Of a stretch of 17,648 bases of DNA, positions 13,791 to 17,648 are shown piece by piece (position 1 is the stretch's first letter; every line of letters starts with the position of its first letter). This DNA comes from JAHEME01 sp034435035 (GTDB lineage Bacteria > Chloroflexota > Anaerolineae > Aggregatilineales > UBA3940), in NCBI GenBank assembly GCA_034435035.1, contig DAOTXW010000050.1:1-17648 (forward strand). The letters run 5' to 3'. The notes below the pieces were generated by a model. That model saw only the letters and a list, made by a program, of their open reading frames with translations. It was not told the DNA's origin and ran no database searches. The translations under genes and the position numbers were made by a program.

Positions 13791-14450
13791 ATGAACCGCA
13801 AGTCGGTCATTATCCTGGTGGGTCTGCTGGTCATCGCGCTCGCGGTGGTCGGCGTGGGCTACGGCCTGTGGTTTGAGGACCTGCTGATCAAAGGCACCGT
13901 CACCACCGGCGTACTCGATCTGGGCTATTCGCCCTTCACGCTCTACGAGTGGTTCAGCAATGCGGCCGATGAGCCGATCGCCACGCAGGAGGGCGGCGTG
14001 CCGCCGCTGAACGTCCCCGAGCTGAACGCGGCGCTGTTCCACATCAAGGACAATGTGGAGTGCTATGCCGAGTTCACCGGCCCGAATGGCGCGGACAGCC
14101 CGGAGCCGGGGGTGGATACCGGCTATGATGGCCTGCTGGTCCGGGTGACCGGCGCCTATCCGAGCTACAGCTGCCTGGTGTACTTCGACATCACCAACCT
14201 GGGCACCGTGCCGGTGATCCTGGGCGAGTGGGAGGGTGACATCTATCCGTATGCCACCACCCCGGTGTGCGTGGACACGGGCGTGCCGGAGATCGGCTAC
14301 ATCCAGCTGCATCAAGGCGAGAGCGCCGACTGCTGGACGCGCATCCACTTCACCAATGAGGATAACCTGGACGAGAACCAGACCTATGAGTTCTGGTGGA
14401 CGATCCGCGGCTACCAGTGGAACGAGTATCCGTGGCCGGTAGTGGACTGA
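13791..14450 (+). CDS. SipW-type secreted protein, array member 1 (minimal form)
   Basis: 219 residues. The start MNRKSVIILV is supported by AGAGGAG upstream. A membrane segment (residues about 6-23) is followed by GYGLWFEDLLIKGTVTTGVLDLGY. The aromatic-acidic motif plus T-x-T-x-G-x-L-D-L resembles the SipW-dependent signal of TasA/camelysin-type proteins (A-Y-F-x-D ... T-F-x-A-G-T-L-D-L). The core has DTGYDGLLVRVTGAYPSYSCLVYFDITNLGTVPVIL and the end has YIQLHQGESADCWTRIHF and TYEFWWTIRGYQWNE. Four cysteines (NVEC, YSC, PVC, ADC) recur in the paralogues, suggesting disulfides outside the cell. This member has almost nothing inserted between the core and the C-terminal block, so it shows the basic fold. 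Function is unknown; a surface fibre or matrix subunit is inference. Confidence 0.85.
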   Translation: MNRKSVIILVGLLVIALAVVGVGYGLWFEDLLIKGTVTTGVLDLGYSPFTLYEWFSNAADEPIATQEGGVPPLNVPELNAALFHIKDNVECYAEFTGPNGADSPEPGVDTGYDGLLVRVTGAYPSYSCLVYFDITNLGTVPVILGEWEGDIYPYATTPVCVDTGVPEIGYIQLHQGESADCWTRIHFTNEDNLDENQTYEFWWTIRGYQWNEYPWPVVD

Positions 14451-14474
14451 GCCGCGCAGACGGACTGGCTGCCC

Positions 14475-14501
14475 GCCGCCGGGTCTGACCGGCCCGGCGG
14501 C
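14475..14501 (+). terminator. Intercistronic hairpin between array members 1 and 2
   Basis: A nine-pair stem GCCGCCGGG/CCCGGCGGC with a nine-base loop, without a T-run. More likely a message-processing or partial-termination element than a full terminator. Confidence 0.5.
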
Positions 14502-14524
14502 ATCCGCCACGCAAGGAGAGGACT

Positions 14525-15637
14525 ATGAACCGCAAGACACTGGCGGCTGCCGGGGGAGCCATCCTCATCGCGCTGGCGCTGGTCGGGATCGGTTACGGCC
14601 TGTGGTTTGAGGACCTGAACCTGACCGGCCAGATGACCACCGGCGTGCTGGACGTGGGCATCATCAACGCCCGCGTCAAGGAATGGTACGCCGACGAGAA
14701 TGATGAGCTGGTTGCTATGCAGGGCACCCCCCTGTTCCGCACCAAGCATGACGGCATCACATCCTGCACGGTCGCCCTGCACGGGCCGGACGGGCTGGAC
14801 AGCCCCGACCCCGGCGTGGACACCGGCAAGGATGAGCTGGAGATCACCGTGACGGGCGCCTACCCCAGCTATCACTGCCTGGTCACCTTCGAGGTCAAGA
14901 ACCTCGGCACGGTGCCCGTGCATCTGATCGGCCCGGTATCCGACCCGGCCAACCCGGAGGGCCTGACCGAGCTGGAGGCCTGCTTCCGCGAGGGCAAGAT
15001 CCCCCCGCCGCACGTCCCCATCTCGGGCGAGCCGTGGTACTTCGGCGAGACCTGCAGCCCCACCAAAGGCTCCCCGGATGATCCGCGCAACGCGCTGGAT
15101 GGAGTGATGACGCTGGACCCGGTGACCGAAACCTGGACCGGCCATGTCACCAACAGCTCGACGAACTGCGCGTACCTGATCGGCCTGACGACCTATCAGC
15201 GGGTGGATCCGAGCAACATCCTGGAGACGCAGTGGCTGTATGACTACGACACCGCCGTCATCGAGCCGGGACAGTCGCTCGATCTGGTGGTGGAAGATGC
15301 CCACTGCGCCGGCCAGACCGATCTGTTCTGGGGGCCCGTCCTGTGGACGCTGACCCAGAACAACCAGTACTACCGGGGGCTGCCCGGCTACTGGAACAAC
15401 GTCGATCGCAAGCTGGACTATGAGCACACCAACGGCAACGACTTCTGCGAGCCGAAGTGGCAGCTGCACTACCCGTACAGCGTGCCGTGCAGCATCATGG
15501 TCCACTTCACCAACGCCGACCCCATCGAGGAAGGCCAGACGTACACCTTCCGCTATGCGATCCGCGCCTACCAGTGGAACGAGGACGATGCCGTGCCGGA
15601 TGACTGGAATCCCTTCGCGGGGCTGCTGGGCGAGTAA
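14525..15637 (+). CDS. SipW-type secreted protein, array member 2 with cysteine-rich insert
   Basis: 370 residues starting MNRKTLAAAGGAILIALALV, with AGGAGAGG just upstream. GYGLWFED and MTTGVLDVG follow the membrane segment. The core GAYPSYHCLVTFEVKNLGTVPVHL (about 111-134) and the end QLHYPYSVPCSIMVHFTN...YAIRAYQWNEDD are shared with its neighbours. Between them sits an insert of about 170 residues. Its middle part, VTNSSTNCAYLIGLTTYQRV...LYDYDTAVIEPGQSLDL...CAGQTDLFWGPV (about 208-272), recalls a module I have seen in other bacterial surface proteins, where it also has paired cysteines. The whole insert adds several cysteines beyond the four of the family. The role of the module is unknown to me. 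The protein should be secreted or anchored by its N-terminal helix. Confidence 0.85.
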   Translation: MNRKTLAAAGGAILIALALVGIGYGLWFEDLNLTGQMTTGVLDVGIINARVKEWYADENDELVAMQGTPLFRTKHDGITSCTVALHGPDGLDSPDPGVDTGKDELEITVTGAYPSYHCLVTFEVKNLGTVPVHLIGPVSDPANPEGLTELEACFREGKIPPPHVPISGEPWYFGETCSPTKGSPDDPRNALDGVMTLDPVTETWTGHVTNSSTNCAYLIGLTTYQRVDPSNILETQWLYDYDTAVIEPGQSLDLVVEDAHCAGQTDLFWGPVLWTLTQNNQYYRGLPGYWNNVDRKLDYEHTNGNDFCEPKWQLHYPYSVPCSIMVHFTNADPIEEGQTYTFRYAIRAYQWNEDDAVPDDWNPFAGLLGE

Positions 15638-15640
15638 GCA

Positions 15641-15666
15641 GCCCCCGCGCTGCGAGCGGCGGGGGC
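15641..15666 (+). terminator. Intercistronic hairpin between array members 2 and 3
   Basis: Stem GCCCCCGC/GCGGGGGC with a ten-base loop, four bases after the stop codon and without a T-run. Confidence 0.5.
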
Positions 15667-15709
15667 AGAGCCCCTGCCCGGTCCGGTAGAAAGGGAATGA
15701 GGTCGCTCT

Positions 15710-16768
15710 ATGAATCGTAAGACTCTCGCCGCGCTGGGTGGCGTCCTGATCATCGCGCTGGCGCTGGTTGGCCTGGGTTACGGCCTGTGGTTTGAGGACC
15801 TGCAGTTGATGGGATACCTGACCACCGGCTATCTGGATGTCAACTTCTCGCCGGAAGACGAGATCGAGTGGTTCAGCGATGAGTACAACAACGTCATCGC
15901 CAGAGAAGGCGATCCGCTGTTTGAGCTGAAGCACGATCAGTACGTGTCCTGTGAGGCGACCCGGCTGGACGAGCCGATCCCCGGCTACCCGGATAACCCG
16001 GAAGGCCCGGTGGATACCGGCCCCGACCTGCTGCAGATCCTCATCACGGGGGCGTACCCCAGCTATCACTGCCTGGTGACGTTTGACATCACCAATGCGG
16101 GCACGGTGCCGGTGCACTTCATGCTCCAGCCCGATCCGAACAACCAGCCCGCGGTGATCGAGAACTTCGTCTGCGACGGCGGCGATGGCAGCGGCAAGAA
16201 CTGCACCCTGACCCAGGGCTACTGGAAGAACCACTCCCTCTACGGCCCTGCGCCCTATGATCCGACGTGGGCGCTGGTCGGCGAGGATACGCCGTTCTAC
16301 ACCAGCGGCATGACCTGGTATGAGATGATCAACGCCGTCCCAGGCGGCGGCAATGTCTATATCAAGCTGGCCCATCAGTACATCGCGGCCACCCTGAACG
16401 GGCTGCGCGGCGCCGATCTGTCCGCCGTGGCGGAGGTGATGGCGAACGCGGATGCCTACTTCCAGGGCAGCCCGCCCCCCGGCTTCGATCCGGCCACCGC
16501 CCAGTGGATCCTGGACGGCTTCAACGGTGGAGTCATCGGCCCCGGCCACTGCGAGGGCGATGACGGCGGGCAGGACGGCGATGGCTCCGGGCCGTTCCAG
16601 CTGCACCCCAACGAGCACCTCGACTGCGAGATCGAGTTCCACTTCATGAACGACGATCCCGTGACTGAGGGCCAGGAGTACCGCTTCTTCTACGCCATCC
16701 GGGCGTACCAGTGGAACGAGGACGATGCGCCCGCCCTGGGCGACTGGTTCCCGTTCCCGATCGAGTAG
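15710..16768 (+). CDS. SipW-type secreted protein, array member 3 with TQGYWK-type insert
   Basis: 352 residues starting MNRKTLAALGGVLIIALALV, with GAGG eight bases upstream. It has the same signal region (GYGLWFEDLQLMGYLTTGYLDV), core GAYPSYHCLVTFDITNAGTVPVHF (114-137) and end (FQLHPNEHLDCEIEFHF...YAIRAYQWNEDD). The insert (about 165-281) begins CTLTQGYWKNHSLYGPAPYD, continues TWALVGEDTPFYTSGMTWYEM and GNVYIKLAHQYIAATLNGL, and ends GPGHC. This looks like a stand-alone domain found, from memory, in varied bacterial extracellular proteins; its function is not known to me. A short acidic linker (DDGGQDGDGSG) joins it to the C-terminal block. The domain boundary at the same site as in member 2 suggests a permissive loop in the shared fold. 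Confidence 0.86.
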   Translation: MNRKTLAALGGVLIIALALVGLGYGLWFEDLQLMGYLTTGYLDVNFSPEDEIEWFSDEYNNVIAREGDPLFELKHDQYVSCEATRLDEPIPGYPDNPEGPVDTGPDLLQILITGAYPSYHCLVTFDITNAGTVPVHFMLQPDPNNQPAVIENFVCDGGDGSGKNCTLTQGYWKNHSLYGPAPYDPTWALVGEDTPFYTSGMTWYEMINAVPGGGNVYIKLAHQYIAATLNGLRGADLSAVAEVMANADAYFQGSPPPGFDPATAQWILDGFNGGVIGPGHCEGDDGGQDGDGSGPFQLHPNEHLDCEIEFHFMNDDPVTEGQEYRFFYAIRAYQWNEDDAPALGDWFPFPIE

Positions 16769-16777
16769 CGGCAGCCG

Positions 16778-16815
16778 GCGGGGGAGCCCCGGGGCCAGCC
16801 CGGCGGCTCCCCCGC
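16778..16815 (+). terminator. Very strong intercistronic hairpin between array members 3 and 4
   Basis: An 11-pair stem GCGGGGGAGCC/GGCTCCCCCGC encloses a further five-pair stem CCGGG/CCCGG with one bulged base. No T-run follows. The ribosome site of member 4 begins right after it. Confidence 0.6.
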
Positions 16816-16831
16816 AGAAAGGATGAGAGGC

Positions 16832-17648
16832 ATGAACCGCAGAACCCTGGCGGCGCTGGGCGCGATGATCCTGATCGCGCTGGCGGCCATCGGGATCGGC
16901 TACGGCCTCTGGTACGAGGATCTGCTGGTCGGCGGGTCGGTCACCACCGGCACGCTGGACGTCGGGTTCTCTCCTCCGGTGCGCTACCGCTGGTTTACTG
17001 ACGCGGAGGGCATCCCGATCGCCACGCAGCGGGGCGGCGTTCACCCGCCGGAGTTCCCTGAGCGGGCGATCGATGAGCTGATGCCGGATCTGTTCGAGAT
17101 CAAGGATGCCATCGTCTGCGATGCCGTGCTGGGCGAGGCCGCCGACGATTCGCCGGTGGATCTGGGGTATGACCTGCTGACGATCACCGTCGCCAGCGCC
17201 TACCCCGGCTATCACTGCCTGGTGGTCTATGATGTGGAGAACCTGGGCACCATCCCGGTGCACCTGGCGCTGGCGCGGCTCGACCCGCCGCAGGAACCCG
17301 ACGCAGATTGGGTGGCGGCTCCGGTCTGCCGCAAGCGCCCGGCGGATATTCACACCGACTCCAGCGCCGAGCTGGCGCTGATCAGCCAGGGCGTGATCCA
17401 GCTGCATCACGGCGAGCACGCCGACTGCGCGATCGAGATCGCCTTCACCAATGCGGACCCGGTCAGCGAGGCACAGACGTATGTCTTCGCCTTCGCCATC
17501 CGGGCGCACCAGTGGAACGAAGACCCCGGCAGCGACTTCGGCTGGAACGTAGACTGGCCAACGCCGACCGCCGGGCCGACCGACGAGCCGACCGTTGAGC
17601 CGACCGACGAGCCGACCGACGAGCCGACCGACGAGCCGACCGTTGAGC
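16832..17648 (+). CDS. SipW-type secreted protein, array member 4 with PTDE tail (3' end outside window)
   Basis: 272 codons are visible and the frame runs off the right edge. The start MNRRTLAALGAMILIALAAI follows AAAGGATGAGAGG. GYGLWYEDLLVGGSVTTGTLDVGF, then ASAYPGYHCLVVYDVENLGTIPVHL and VIQLHHGEHADCAIEIAFTN...FAIRAHQWNED give the full family scaffold. The four conserved cysteines are in IVC, YHC, PVC and ADC. As in member 1, only a short segment lies between the core and the C-terminal block. Unlike the others it does not stop after QWNED but goes on into repeated Pro-Thr-Asp/Val-Glu units, which look like a stalk or spacer before a further domain or anchor. What lies beyond the window decides whether it is the anchoring or terminal subunit. 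Confidence 0.84.
   Translation, partial: MNRRTLAALGAMILIALAAIGIGYGLWYEDLLVGGSVTTGTLDVGFSPPVRYRWFTDAEGIPIATQRGGVHPPEFPERAIDELMPDLFEIKDAIVCDAVLGEAADDSPVDLGYDLLTITVASAYPGYHCLVVYDVENLGTIPVHLALARLDPPQEPDADWVAAPVCRKRPADIHTDSSAELALISQGVIQLHHGEHADCAIEIAFTNADPVSEAQTYVFAFAIRAHQWNEDPGSDFGWNVDWPTPTAGPTDEPTVEPTDEPTDEPTDEPTVE
17568..17648 (+). repeat. In-frame 12-bp repeat coding for PT(D/V)E
   Basis: Tandem units of ccgaccgacgag, with ccgaccgttgag variants, reach the window edge. The units are nearly identical in DNA, unlike the drifted EEPAA repeat of the lipoprotein, so the copy number may be unstable. Confidence 0.8.

Noticed and set aside
14411..17509. A 1032-codon open frame on the minus strand opposite array members 2-4
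   Set aside because: It lies antisense to genes with good starts and conserved blocks. Its product is full of Arg, Gln, Val, His and Asp repeats typical of high-GC shadow frames and repeats as the sense genes repeat.

Overview
The window looks like chromosomal DNA from a high-GC Chloroflexota, probably Anaerolineae-like. This is inferred from gene style, not proved. The clues are a membrane or surface protein ending in repeated beta-sandwich domains, a sugar-binding lipoprotein with an acidic AEEP linker, a carbohydrate ABC operon without its own ATPase, and SipW-type secreted proteins whose signal region ends in YGLWFED. No rRNA, tRNA, CRISPR array or transposase was seen.

Positions 1-3600 hold the end of a beta-sandwich repeat protein, a DoxX-like membrane protein (minus strand), an MFS transporter and a one-helix small protein with its own promoter. 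Positions 3597-10549 are a sugar-utilisation locus. A LacI-family repressor (minus) diverges from an operon coding for a CUT1-type substrate-binding lipoprotein, two permeases and, 23 bases further on, an FkbM-type methyltransferase. A GH1 beta-glucosidase lies convergently at the end. The repressor and the operon have back-to-back sigma-70-type promoters. Each is overlapped at the same place by the same 14-bp palindrome (TGAAANCGNTTTCA), so the repressor very probably controls both itself and the transporter. The operon leader is about 150 nt long and contains a first hairpin followed by two mutually exclusive stems.

Positions about 10600-13160 have clearly lower GC than the flanks and form a compact restriction-modification island. 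The order is an EcoRII/PspGI-type endonuclease, a Dcm-like cytosine-C5 methyltransferase and a HhH-GPD glycosylase. The glycosylase carries the tyrosine signature of Mig.MthI-type G:T mismatch thymine glycosylases. It probably repairs deaminated 5-methylcytosine made by the methyltransferase, a job done by Vsr in enterobacteria.

Positions 13160-13790 contain no convincing gene, but do contain a near-consensus promoter and a 20-bp perfect palindrome. From 13791 to the end are four tandem paralogues of a secreted SipW-type protein; the last is cut by the window edge. All share the membrane/signal segment, a central block (GAYPSYHCLV...LGTVPVHL), a C-terminal block (QLH...C...F.N.DP...QTY.F...IR.YQWNED) and four conserved cysteines. 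They differ by modules inserted at one fixed position. Strong GC-rich hairpins separate the genes. This array, possibly subunits of a surface fibre or matrix, and the Mig-containing restriction-modification island are the two most interesting parts of the window.
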